A DNA stretch of 39,342 nt from Acidobacteriota bacterium (GTDB lineage: Bacteria; Acidobacteriota; Terriglobia; Terriglobales; Acidobacteriaceae), in NCBI GenBank assembly GCA_019241535.1, contig JAFAWX010000141.1:1-39342 (forward strand), given 5' to 3'. Positions 8,228 through 17,227 of this stretch are shown here, piece by piece. The notes beneath the pieces were generated by a model. The model made no database searches, was not told the origin of the DNA, and saw nothing but the letters and a program-made list of their open reading frames with translations. Position numbers and translations under genes: made by a program. The stretch's first letter is position 1. Every line of letters begins with the position of its first letter.

Positions 8228-9127
8228 ATGCCGCAGTCTTCGGTTTCTTCCGGACGTCGTCTACCTTTTGTGCAGCTGGATGTCTTCACTACGCGTGCGC
8301 TCGAAGGCAATGCCCTCGCGGTTTTCCCGGACGCAACCCGTCTCGACGACCATGAAATGCAGGCAATTGCTCGGGAGATGAACCTGTCTGAAACGACCTT
8401 CGTTTTTCCCCACGAGGGCGATGGCGAACGCGGCGTGCGGGTTCGCATTTTTACCGTTCAGGAGGAGTTACCATTTGCCGGCCATCCAACCTTGGGAACG
8501 GCCTTTGCCCTCCGCGGGCAGAGCGGCAGGCCAGAGATCAGACTGCAGCTGAACGTCGGCACCATACCGGTCAGGTTTGAAGAGTCTTCTGGCCAGCCAC
8601 CATTTGGCGAGATGACGCAAGCCGACCCGACATTTGGCCAAGTCCATGACCCCGCGCGAGTAGCCGAGGCGACCGGCATTCCCATCGCTGATATCGATCC
8701 GAAGCTTCCCATCCAGACGGTGTCGACCGGCATTCCCTTCACTGTCCTGCCTTTGCGTAGTCTTGAGGCCGCGGCCCGCCTGCATATTGATCAACAGCGC
8801 GCCTCGGAGTATCTCCGCTCTGCGGATGGAAAATTCTTTTTCTGCGTTACCCGGGAAACGATCGATCCCACAGCACGCCTTCACGCTCGCATGCTCTTTT
8901 ACAATGGAGAAGATCCGGCAACCGGCTCGGCTTCGGGTTGCGCGGCGGCCTGGATGGTCGAGCACGGGATCGCCCGGTCCGATGAGCATGTTCTCATCGA
9001 GCAGGGTGTCGAAATGAAACGACCCAGCCGCATTTTTGTTCGTGCCTCGCGTCGCAATGACAGAGTGGTTAATGTCAGGGTCGGTGGAAATGTTGTTGAA
9101 GTTTTGCGTGGGGAACTTTTCTTCTAG
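8228..9127 (+). CDS. PhzF-family isomerase/epimerase-like protein
   Basis: A protein of 299 residues, typical for the PhzF family, which shares the diaminopimelate epimerase fold with two similar halves. The family includes the phenazine enzyme that isomerises trans-2,3-dihydro-3-hydroxyanthranilate, but most members have unknown substrates. The catalytic Glu55 lies in MNLSETTFVF. The FTVQEELPFAGHPTLG block (75-90) and EDPATGSASG (228-237) line the active site in this family. ATG at 8228 starts 17 residues before the conserved VFTTRALEGNALAVF; a TTG twelve codons earlier is possible. Neither has a clear ribosome site. No phenazine genes are nearby, so I would not assign that pathway. Confidence 0.9.
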   Translation: MPQSSVSSGRRLPFVQLDVFTTRALEGNALAVFPDATRLDDHEMQAIAREMNLSETTFVFPHEGDGERGVRVRIFTVQEELPFAGHPTLGTAFALRGQSGRPEIRLQLNVGTIPVRFEESSGQPPFGEMTQADPTFGQVHDPARVAEATGIPIADIDPKLPIQTVSTGIPFTVLPLRSLEAAARLHIDQQRASEYLRSADGKFFFCVTRETIDPTARLHARMLFYNGEDPATGSASGCAAAWMVEHGIARSDEHVLIEQGVEMKRPSRIFVRASRRNDRVVNVRVGGNVVEVLRGELFF

Positions 9128-9314
9128 ATTCACAGCCCGGGATGTCCGCGAAAAATGCGGCCCGGCATACCTCCGGAGCTTTTGCAAGGTGGAAAACTCG
9201 CGTTGGCTTTGACGTTACTTTACACGCGACCGCCCGGCCGCTACGATCGCTTCGCTTCTACGTAAAAATCATTCTGGGGGAGCCGGGCGGAGCTGCGCCT
9301 ACGGCTGAGAGGCG

Positions 9315-9743
9315 ATGAAACCAAAAAGGACAATTCTCTGCGTCGATGACAATGAACAATCCCTGTCGATTCGTAAGGTGCTCCTGGAAACTCGGGGATA
9401 CCGGGTGCTCGCCTACTCCGACGCGCAGCAGGCAATTGCCCGCTTCGCCCAGGGAGGCGTGGACCTGGTGCTTACCGATTTGATCATGCCGGGCGTGAAT
9501 GGCTCGAAGCTGATCCAGAAAGTAAAGGATATTTCGCCCGGAACTCCGGCCATCTTACTCTCCGGAACGGTGAAGATTTACGAACACGAGTCGAGCGCTG
9601 ACGTATTCCTCGCCAAGGGAATGTATCTTCCGGCTGACCTCCTCGAACGCATTCGGCTGCTTTTGGTGCGCAAGCGGGGCCCTAAGCGTGCCCACACTCG
9701 GGCGCAAGCTCCTCCGGGCGCCTCCAGTTCCGCCTCTGCCTAG
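9315..9743 (+). CDS. Stand-alone response-regulator receiver protein
   Basis: A protein of 142 residues with a single CheY-like receiver domain (about 5-118). The acidic pocket is Asp11/Asp12, the phosphoacceptor is Asp55 in LVLTDLIMPG, the switch residue is Ser83 in ILLSGT, and the conserved lysine is Lys101 in FLAKGMYLP. The tail from 119 on is basic, then rich in Ala and Ser, with no DNA-binding or enzymatic output domain. It probably works by protein contact or as a phosphorelay step. No histidine kinase lies in the window. ATG at 9315 has GAGAGG only two bases upstream. The ABC ATPase gene follows after 109 bases in the same direction; a link is not shown. Confidence 0.88.
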   Translation: MKPKRTILCVDDNEQSLSIRKVLLETRGYRVLAYSDAQQAIARFAQGGVDLVLTDLIMPGVNGSKLIQKVKDISPGTPAILLSGTVKIYEHESSADVFLAKGMYLPADLLERIRLLLVRKRGPKRAHTRAQAPPGASSSASA

Positions 9744-9852
9744 TTGTCCTCCGGGTTGTTTCCGCATCGTGCGCTCAGCTCCCACTACCTGGATCCGGAT
9801 CCGGCGTGGTAAGCCTTTGTAGCGCCGTGGTTGATGTAAGATCAATCTTCCA

Positions 9853-10578
9853 ATGGCAACGATCATCGAGGCCGTCGAGCTGCGCAAGACCTACCATATC
9901 GGCAAGATCGATGTCGCTGCTCTGCGCGGGATATCCTTCGCGGCGCAGACAGGCGAGTTCGTCAGTATTGTTGGCCCTTCGGGCAGCGGCAAGTCAACGC
10001 TGTTTTATCTCCTAGGCGGACTCACGCGAGCTGATTCGGGCGAGGTCATCATCGACGGCATTGATTTCACCCGACTGTCGGATGCAGCCCGCACCCGGAT
10101 GCGAAAATCAAAGATTGGCTTCGTCTTCCAGAAATTCAATCTTCTGCCCACGCTTGACGCTCGCAGCAATATCGATGTGGCGATCGACATCGCGGGTAAG
10201 AACGGAGTGCGCGATTCGGCGTATTTTGACAAAATCGTGGAACTCCTCGGACTCACGAAGCGCCTGAACCACCGGCCGGCTGAACTGTCCGGCGGCGAGC
10301 AGCAGCGGGTGGCCCTCGCCCGCGCGCTGATCAATCGTCCGGCTATTGTGCTGGCCGATGAGCCTACGGGCAACTTGGATTCCATGAACTCAGAGATTGT
10401 GCTCGAGATGCTCCGTCATTCTAACCAGCATCTCGGCCAGACGGTTTTGATGATTACGCATAATCCCGAAGCGGCCAGCTATGGCGACCGCATTATTCAC
10501 ATGCGTGACGGTGAGATTGTCAGCCCGGAAAAAGATCCGCAGTGGCATCCGGCTTCTAAAGGGCACGAATCTTCCTAG
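9853..10578 (+). CDS. ABC transporter ATP-binding protein, LolD/MacB type
   Basis: A protein of 241 residues, a single nucleotide-binding domain of the LolD/FtsE/MacB group, whose members power lipoprotein release, export or mechanotransmission rather than uptake. Walker A is GPSGSGKST (41-49), the Q-loop is in VFQKFN (91-96), the signature is LSGGEQQR (145-152), Walker B is IVLADEP (165-171) followed by TGNLD, and the switch His is His203. All catalytic residues are present, so it should be active. The partner FtsX/MacB-type permease is not next to it: a tRNA follows downstream and a receiver gene lies upstream. The partner must be elsewhere or absent. ATG at 9853 lacks a strong ribosome site. 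Confidence 0.92.
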   Translation: MATIIEAVELRKTYHIGKIDVAALRGISFAAQTGEFVSIVGPSGSGKSTLFYLLGGLTRADSGEVIIDGIDFTRLSDAARTRMRKSKIGFVFQKFNLLPTLDARSNIDVAIDIAGKNGVRDSAYFDKIVELLGLTKRLNHRPAELSGGEQQRVALARALINRPAIVLADEPTGNLDSMNSEIVLEMLRHSNQHLGQTVLMITHNPEAASYGDRIIHMRDGEIVSPEKDPQWHPASKGHESS

Positions 10579-10872
10579 CTTGGCGCCGCTGATCTTGTGC
10601 ACCTGTGTACCGGAAGACGACATGCGTGCTCCGATAGAGCGTGCTCGCCATCCACGAACATTTGGCGTACACACGGAAACATGGATTATTTCCTAATCGC
10701 AGAATGCGCCAGGTGTGCTGAGCCTCTGGAGTAGCAGCCGTACTGGGTCAAATCGGAGATGTGTGTGGTGGGAGAATAGTGTCCACAATCATCCCCCCCC
10801 GGCCAATTACTCACGATCTTCATTCGTTCGAAGATTGAGGTGCGTGCCGCTCGAAAGACAATCTCCGATAAA
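10579..10872. other. Gap between the ABC ATPase gene and tRNA-Gly
   Basis: I see no gene here. A run of eight C residues lies near 10793-10800. No hairpin with a T-run was found after the ATPase stop. The tRNA promoter begins at the right edge. Confidence 0.4.
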
Positions 10873-10902
10873 TTGGCAGCCTCCGCGCAAGTACTGTAGA
10901 AT
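10873..10902 (+). promoter_or_regulatory. Sigma-70-type promoter of tRNA-Gly
   Basis: TTGGCA at 10873-10878 matches the -35 consensus at five of six bases. TAGAAT at 10897-10902 matches the -10 consensus at five of six. The spacer is 18 bases, and the mature tRNA begins 10 bases after the -10 box. Confidence 0.7.
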
Positions 10903-10912
10903 GAGACAACGA

Positions 10913-10987
<75 letters not shown>

Positions 10988-11114
10988 GACTTCACTGCTC
11001 AGGTTTAGCGAGTTGGCAGGTTCCGAGCACAGCTTGCTACTCGACGTCTCAGCCCGAACGGATCATCCTCTTTATTAAGTGCTATAGATTCACAGCTCCG
11101 CCTCGCCCGTAAAT

Positions 11115-11747
11115 ATGAATCACCCAGTTCTTCGCGAACCCCGCTGGCCCGCCTTCGTGGCAATGTTGGCTGCGGCCGGCGTATATTGGGCGCTCCCTGA
11201 ACCGCTTTCCGTGGGTCCGGGGTGGCTGTTACTGGTCATTATTGTTTTCTTGATGATTCCGATTGTCATCTCTGCCCGGCAAGGACATCACCATGTCACG
11301 ATAATTCTGACCTTTATCGCTAACTCGGTGATTGGCCTGGCAATGATTGCTTCCCTGGTGCTTTTAGTCCAGGGCCTCCCCCGACATCTCGAGACTCCCA
11401 GGGCCTTGTTGCGCTCTGCCTTGTCACTCTGGGTCACCAACATTCTGATTTTTGCTCTGTGGTACTGGAAACTCGACGGCGGAGGCCCGCTGCTGCGCGA
11501 AAATCCTAGTGGTATGTCAAAGAGCTCGTTTCTTTTCCCCCAACTGGTCAACCGTGGAGATTCTGACGAGTCTTGGGTCCCCAATTTTGTTGACTACTTA
11601 TTTCTCGCGTTCAATACAAGCACGGCCTTCTCGCCGACCGATACGGCCGTCTTATCACGATGGGCAAAGCTAGCTACTATGCTTCAGTCATTGATCTCCC
11701 TCACAATTATTGCCTTGCTTGCGGCACGCGCGGTAAATATCCTTTGA
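11115..11747 (+). CDS. Small multi-spanning membrane protein of unknown function
   Basis: A protein of 210 residues with about five to six hydrophobic segments: near 13-28, 37-51, 61-85, 104-119 and 150-210. Between the fourth and the last is a polar region with RENPSGMSKSSFLFPQL. The end, YLFLAFNTSTAFSPTDT then SLISLTIIALLAARAVNIL, resembles the pore helix and last helix of two-helix ion-channel domains, but the selectivity sequence T-V-G-Y-G is absent. I know such sequences only as uncharacterised (DUF1345-like) bacterial membrane proteins. ATG at 11115 follows an AT-rich stretch without a clear ribosome site. It stands alone between tRNA-Gly and the convergent transporter gene. Membrane location is well supported; function is not. 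Confidence 0.8.
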   Translation: MNHPVLREPRWPAFVAMLAAAGVYWALPEPLSVGPGWLLLVIIVFLMIPIVISARQGHHHVTIILTFIANSVIGLAMIASLVLLVQGLPRHLETPRALLRSALSLWVTNILIFALWYWKLDGGGPLLRENPSGMSKSSFLFPQLVNRGDSDESWVPNFVDYLFLAFNTSTAFSPTDTAVLSRWAKLATMLQSLISLTIIALLAARAVNIL

Positions 11748-11875
11748 GAAGCTGGGAAACGGGCAGGCATCCGTAAAAATTCAGCCCATCGGCGCCTCGA
11801 TGATCGCTTCTACCGTGTGCCAAGTTGTGATCGGCGAAAAGCTGTGGTGAATTTCTTTTGCACAGCAATCCGGCT

Positions 11876-13317
11876 TCAGCTCGCGGCTACCGTCCTCAAA
11901 TCAGATTTTCGGGCGTACTGACGGACGGCCTCGTCGCCGGAATCGACTACTCGCTGCATGAGCACGGCCGCGATCAGCATGAATAACCCTCCGGCCACAA
12001 CTGCGGCAATCCGGTTGTTGTTGAGCAGGTGGTTCATGATCCAGCCGAAAAACAGGGAAGCGATAATTTCCGGTATGACAATGAAGAAATTGAAAATCCC
12101 CATGTACACGCCCGTCCTCCGGGCCGGCAGGGATCCGGCCAGCACGGCATAAGGAACCGACAGGATGCTGCTCCAGGCAATGCCCACCCCAACCATGGTC
12201 GCGAGCAGCAGAATCTTACTGTGAATAACGCTGACCGATACCAGCCCCGCGCCTCCGCACAAAAGACAGAGACTGTGGGCGTTGCGCCGGCCAACCGCGC
12301 GCGCCAGGCCGGGCAGCACAAACGAGAACAAGAAGCATACCGCTGAATACATGGCAAAACAGATTCCTGCCCACTCAATCCCGCGGGTATAGACGGAAGA
12401 GCTTTGATTGGCGGCTCGGAAGACGTTGTGGGCTACGGCAACGGGAAAGTAAAGCCACATACAATATAGTCCCAGCCAGGTCAAAAGCTGCACTGGCGCC
12501 AGCTGGCGCATGGTCGCCGGCATGTCGGCAATGGCTGACAGGATCTCTCTGGCATTGGCGTTCAGGCCTTTTGTCTTCAGCTTCGCTCGCCTGAACGCCT
12601 CCATATCTTCCGGCGGGTACTCGGCGGTGCTCACAATCGTCCACAGCACGGCAGCGAAAAAGGCAGCCGCACCGATGTAAAACGACAATCGTACTGTGGC
12701 AGGAATGGCTTGCGTATCCCTGCGCCTGCCGACAAATGAAAAAGGTTGGTCAGCATCCACGGTAACGCCGAAGCCACGACCGCGCCCAATCCGATAAAAA
12801 GGCTCTGCATGGCAAAGCCGCGGGTGCGCTGGTTTTCCGGCAGAAGGTCGGCCACAAATGCACGGAACGGTTCCATGCTGATATTGATCGAGGCATCAAG
12901 AACCCACAGCAGGCCTGCGGCCATCCATAGCGCCGAACAGTTGGGCATCAGGAGAAGAGCGAGAGAGCTGAGAATCGCGCCGCTCAGGAAATAAGGACGA
13001 CGGCGCCCGAGCCGCCCCCAAGTGTTATCGCTCGCGTGCCCGATGATAGGCTGCACCAGCAGCCCGGTAAGCGGCGCGGCCAGCCAGAGAATAGGTATCT
13101 GATCCGCACGGGCACCCAGGTACTCGTAAATGGCACTCATATTCGCCATCTGCAGACCCCAGCCAAACTGGATTCCGAGGAAACCGAAGCTCATATTCCA
13201 GATCTGCCAAAAGTTTTGCTGGGGCTTCGTCATAGGGGCGGATTCAGCAGCCTGCGATGATACATCGAATTCGTCAGCGGCAGACAAGTCAGATTCTCCA
13301 GACCTTTCCAGGGTCAT
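11876..13317 (-). pseudogene. MFS sugar transporter (SLC45/GPH-like) broken by one frameshift
   Basis: Two overlapping frames together encode one MFS protein of about 480 residues. The first (from ATG at 13317) gives helices 1 to 5 and the signature [17 protein letters not shown] (93-109) between helices 2 and 3, typical of sucrose/maltose-type cation symporters. Homology ends at LSAGAG (residue 200). It continues in the next frame with DTQAIPATVRLSFYIGAA through helices 6 to 12 to the stop at 11876. The break falls on CCC at 12718-12720 (GGG on the coding strand); one extra G would restore the frame. A single base loss in a homopolymer could be a real recent mutation or a sequencing error, and the rest is well preserved. 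The two frames are not two separate genes. The kinase gene upstream is divergent. Confidence 0.85.
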
Positions 13318-13438
13318 GAGGGCAACTGAATAGGGGCCGATCTTACCCCCTCGGCCAGAAACACACCCGGCACGCGTTGACTGACTAAATCAGGCGGGCA
13401 TACTATGTTGCTGCTTCCGATGGGGCGGGTTCCTCCCC

Positions 13439-15832
13439 ATGAATGAGACAAACCTTGCCCACTATCGAATTATCCGCAAGCTGGGCGGCGGAGGCATGGG
13501 AGTTGTATATGAGGCCGAGGACATTCGGCTCTCGCGCCGCGTCGCTCTGAAATTGCTTCCTGACACTCTGCTGGGCGATGCCAAGGCGGCGCAGCGCTTC
13601 CTGCGGGAGGCGCGCGCCGCATCTTCTCTCAACCACCCCAATATCTGCACCATTTACGAGGTTGAGGAACATGAGGGCCGCCCCTTCATCGTCATGGAAC
13701 TGCTTGAGGGGCAAGATCTGAAAGGCCGGATTTCCAGCGGACTCCTTCCCCAGACGGATGTACTCGACATTGGCTCCCAAATTGCGGATGGGCTGGATGC
13801 TGCACATTCGAGCGGCATTGTTCATCGCGACGTCAAGCCGGCGAATGTTTTCATTACGGCCCGAGGGCAGGTGAAAATCCTGGATTTCGGCCTGGCCAAG
13901 TACATTGAACATGCACGCGAGCGGGATGCCACGCTTGAACTGACCGGGGCGGGGGTTATTCCCGGCACTACCGTATACATGTCCCCGGAGCAGGTCCGCT
14001 GTGAAGAATTGGACGGGCGCAGTGATTTGTTCTCCCTGGGAGTGGTCTTATACGAAATGGCAACTGGGAAAAAACCCTTCGCGGCAAATAACTCGGTACT
14101 GACGATGAAGGCCATTCTCGAGGACAAACCGGTTTCCCCACTGCAACTCAACCCGTCGCTTCCGTCGGAGTTCGAGCAAATCGTAGGCAGAGCGCTTGAG
14201 AAGAAACGAGAGACCCGCTATCAGAGCGCGGCAGACATGCGCGAGGATCTGCGCCAGCTCAAGTGGGAGAGCGATGCAGCAATGCGCAGCAGCGGGACCC
14301 GGAAATCGACTACTCTGCTGCGGCGGCTGCCGAGCGGTTCCTTTAAAGCAAGCGGGCGGCGCATGACTTTTATTCTGCTTGGAATTGCCGGTTTGCTGCT
14401 GGTCGCGCTGCTGGCAACCATGGCCGCAATGCTCAGAATGAGGCGCGTTCATGCCGGTACGGCCAGGCCCACGGTCGCCGTGCTCCCCTTCCGCAATGTC
14501 ACCGGCGACAAAGATATTGATTTTCTTCGCTACGGCCTGGCCGACGAGACCGCTACTCTGCTGACTTACATCCCCTCGCTAGAAGTTCGTCCGCTCGAAA
14601 CGTCGCAGAAATTCACCTCTGCTGACCTGCAGCAGGCAGCCGCGCAACTGCACGTTAACACGGTCCTCACGGGGCACTATATGAACGCCGGCAGCCAGCT
14701 GCAGGTCACGGTTCAGGCGATCGACACAAAAAGTAACCAAGTCATTTGGCAAAGCATGGTGACGACAGCGAGTCACGATTTGACCTCTTTAGAGGACAAG
14801 CTGCGCTCGCAAATACGCCAGGGCCTGGTGCCACGATTAGGAGGTTCCGGTAATGCGCCCGCCGCCGGGACACGCCCGAAGAATCCCCAGGCCTATGACT
14901 TATACCTGCGCAGCACCGCCATAGCCCATGATCCGGTTCCCAATAAAGAGGGCATCGCACTGCTTGAAGCTGCGCTGAAACTGGACGACAGCTATGCGCC
15001 GGCGTGGGATGCTCTTGGCAATCGCTACTACTACGATGCCCAATATTCTAACGGCGGCGATCCCGCTTATGAGCGCTCTAACCAGGCGTTCGAGCGCGCC
15101 ATGAAACTCGATCCCAATCTGGTCACCGCCGCAGCAGCCCTAACCACGAACCGTATCCAGATGGGAGAACTGGACAAGGCAGCCGATGCCGAGGCCCTGG
15201 TGAAACGGCGTCCCGACAGCGCCGATGCTCACTTCACGGTAGCCTACGTTTACCGATATGCCGGCCTGCTCGAGGCCGCCGCGCAGGAGTGCGACGCTGC
15301 TCTTGCTCGTGATAGCGGCGACTACGGCCTTCGCTCCTGTGCCTTCGTCTTTCTTGAATTGGGAAAAACAGACAAAGCTCGGCAGTATTTGCAGCTCGAC
15401 CCGGATTCCGATTTTGCTCACAACGTAATCCCGGCCGTTCTTCTACGCGAGAATCGCCTGGGGGACGCAAAGGCCGCAGCACAGCAGATGTCCAGAGATG
15501 CGCCATGGTACGGCGGCCTGCTACAAACCTGCCTTAACCGTCCCGCTGACATGGCAGCGGCGACCACGGAGAATGAGAAAGGCTTGACCTCAGAACGCGA
15601 TCCCGAAATGAAGTATTATCAGGCCTCGATTCTGGCGTTCTGTGGCCAGAAGAAGACGGCAATCACTCTACTGCGCAGCGCGATCGAAAAAAATTACTGC
15701 GCCTCGTCGGCCCTTCAGGCCGATCCTCTTTGGGCGAAAGTGCGGGACAGCCTTGAATTCGCGGAATTGCAGTCGAAGGCAAATGAGTGTCAGAAGCAGT
15801 TTTTGGCTGCGCTCACGACGTCAGCACAATAG
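13439..15832 (+). CDS. Membrane-bound serine/threonine protein kinase with TPR sensor region
   Basis: A protein of 797 residues. Residues 9-275 form a eukaryotic-type kinase: GGGGMG (16-21), catalytic Lys38 in VALKLLP, HRD (129-131) in HRDVKPANV, DFG (149-151) and SPE (182-184), so it should be active. One transmembrane helix lies at about 309-331, putting the C-terminal half outside the cytoplasm. Residues 344-460 start with TVAVLPFRNVTGDKDIDFL, a TolB/FlgO-like domain often joined to such kinases. Residues 480-797 are TPR-like helical repeats. It phosphorylates unknown targets in response to extracytoplasmic ligands. ATG at 13439 is 11 residues before the P-loop and fits the family. A sugar-binding lipoprotein gene follows at 48 bases and could supply its signal. 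Confidence 0.93.
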   Translation: MNETNLAHYRIIRKLGGGGMGVVYEAEDIRLSRRVALKLLPDTLLGDAKAAQRFLREARAASSLNHPNICTIYEVEEHEGRPFIVMELLEGQDLKGRISSGLLPQTDVLDIGSQIADGLDAAHSSGIVHRDVKPANVFITARGQVKILDFGLAKYIEHARERDATLELTGAGVIPGTTVYMSPEQVRCEELDGRSDLFSLGVVLYEMATGKKPFAANNSVLTMKAILEDKPVSPLQLNPSLPSEFEQIVGRALEKKRETRYQSAADMREDLRQLKWESDAAMRSSGTRKSTTLLRRLPSGSFKASGRRMTFILLGIAGLLLVALLATMAAMLRMRRVHAGTARPTVAVLPFRNVTGDKDIDFLRYGLADETATLLTYIPSLEVRPLETSQKFTSADLQQAAAQLHVNTVLTGHYMNAGSQLQVTVQAIDTKSNQVIWQSMVTTASHDLTSLEDKLRSQIRQGLVPRLGGSGNAPAAGTRPKNPQAYDLYLRSTAIAHDPVPNKEGIALLEAALKLDDSYAPAWDALGNRYYYDAQYSNGGDPAYERSNQAFERAMKLDPNLVTAAAALTTNRIQMGELDKAADAEALVKRRPDSADAHFTVAYVYRYAGLLEAAAQECDAALARDSGDYGLRSCAFVFLELGKTDKARQYLQLDPDSDFAHNVIPAVLLRENRLGDAKAAAQQMSRDAPWYGGLLQTCLNRPADMAAATTENEKGLTSERDPEMKYYQASILAFCGQKKTAITLLRSAIEKNYCASSALQADPLWAKVRDSLEFAELQSKANECQKQFLAALTTSAQ

Positions 15833-15880
15833 AAGCTCACCTGACGGCGTTATCCGGTTCGGTTCCACGATGGAGGAGGC

Positions 15881-16963
15881 GTGGCAAAGCCAAGGCGTTC
15901 AATGAACGGACAAGGACAGATTTTTAGCCTCGCAAACTGCCAATGGGCCGCCAATCTGAGATCCCGTCTGCGGCGGAAGCGATCGATTCTCAGCGCCATA
16001 ATTTGTTCACTGCTGCTGTGTGCGGGCTGCGGCGGAGGAGGCGACGCCAATGACAGGTACTACCTGATCTCCGCCAACATTCAACTGCCTTACTGGCAGG
16101 CCGCCGCGGCCGGGTTTCTCGAAGCCGCGAAAAGGCGGAAGTTGCAGGCAGAATTTGTGGGACCGGAAACCTATGATCCTAAAGCTCAACAGCTGGAATT
16201 TGAAAGGATCGTGAAGACCAAGCCCAACGGCATTCTAATCTCCCCAGCAAACCCCGACCTTATGAAGGCCGATATCGACGCTGCCGTCGCCGCGGGTGTT
16301 CCAGTGCTGACTATGGACGCAGACTCACCGAACAGCAAGCGGTTGCTATTTATTGGTACCAACAATTACCAAGCGGGAGTGATGGGAGCTAAGGTAGCCG
16401 CCAAGGAATTGCACGGAAAAGGCAACGTGGTCGTCCTTACTATCCCGGCGATGGCCAATCTCGGTGATCGGCTGCGCGGCTATCGCGACACCTTCGCCGC
16501 CTATCCAGGGATTAAAATCACCCGTATTATCGACATCGCCGGAAATCCGCGAGTCGCAGCCGAGGCTACCGAGCAGATCCTCAGCAAGGAAAAGGACAAG
16601 GTCGACGCTTTCCTGTGCCTGGAAGCAGTGGCAGGCAACGCAGTAGCCGAGGTACTCGATCATAATAACGTGAAGGGAAAAATCATTGTCGCGATGGACA
16701 GCGACAATGACACGTTATCCTGGATCAAGAAGGGGGTTATCGCCGCAACCATCGCCCAAAAACCCTTCACCATGTCCTATGTTGGTCTGTCTCTACTTGA
16801 AAATTTGCACCATTCCCCGCCCGCATCCTGGCAAGAGAATTTTCGGGCGAATCCTCTGGCCCCACTCCCATCTTTTATCGATACCGGCGCGATTCTCGTA
16901 GACCGGAACAGCGTGGATGCATTTCTCTCGAGCCAAAAACCCAGGACGGCAAGCGGCACGTAG
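15881..16963 (+). CDS. Sugar-binding lipoprotein (periplasmic binding protein, ribose/xylose-binding type)
   Basis: A protein of 360 residues. A basic leader is followed by a hydrophobic stretch and lipobox LCAGC with Cys50, so it should be a membrane-anchored lipoprotein. Residues 58-345 are a type I substrate-binding fold (Peripla_BP_4): SANIQLPYWQAAAAGFLEA at the front, ILISPANPDLM, VPVLTMDADSPNS, FIGTNNYQAGVMGAK and AMDSDNDTLSWI near the hinge. These binders recognise pentoses, hexoses or autoinducer-2. No permease or ATPase is adjacent, so it may serve a distant transporter or act as a sensor for the kinase encoded just upstream. GTG at 15881 follows a very good GGAGGAGG at short spacing; ATG at 15902 is an alternative. 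Confidence 0.9.
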   Translation: MAKPRRSMNGQGQIFSLANCQWAANLRSRLRRKRSILSAIICSLLLCAGCGGGGDANDRYYLISANIQLPYWQAAAAGFLEAAKRRKLQAEFVGPETYDPKAQQLEFERIVKTKPNGILISPANPDLMKADIDAAVAAGVPVLTMDADSPNSKRLLFIGTNNYQAGVMGAKVAAKELHGKGNVVVLTIPAMANLGDRLRGYRDTFAAYPGIKITRIIDIAGNPRVAAEATEQILSKEKDKVDAFLCLEAVAGNAVAEVLDHNNVKGKIIVAMDSDNDTLSWIKKGVIAATIAQKPFTMSYVGLSLLENLHHSPPASWQENFRANPLAPLPSFIDTGAILVDRNSVDAFLSSQKPRTASGT

Positions 16964-16966
16964 TCT

Positions 16967-16992
16967 GGCGGCACGGGACTTCATCTGCCGCC
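16967..16992 (+). terminator. Possible hairpin after the sugar-binding lipoprotein gene
   Basis: GGCGGCA at 16967-16973 pairs with TGCCGCC at 16986-16992 around a 12-base loop, starting four bases after the stop codon. No T-run follows directly, so this is a candidate only. Confidence 0.35.
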
Positions 16993-17227
16993 TGTCCAAC
17001 TATCGCCAGGCTGAGGATCCATATCCAAGCAATTTGCGGACCGGGACCTGCTAACTTTTTTTACTTCTTTTTGTTTCCATAATGAGCAATCGACAGGTTT
17101 GCTCCGATTCAAGCAAGCTCGGGAAACGAAGCGTTTCCCGCATCGGTGGGCTCAAGAAAATCCATCGCCTGATCACAGGCGCTCACGCGATTCAGGGAGG
17201 CGCTTCGGAAGCGTGGGATTGATGTCC

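Noticed and set aside
11876-13317. Two separate membrane protein genes on the minus strand
   Set aside because: They are the two halves of one MFS transporter, joined by a single-base frameshift at 12718-12720.
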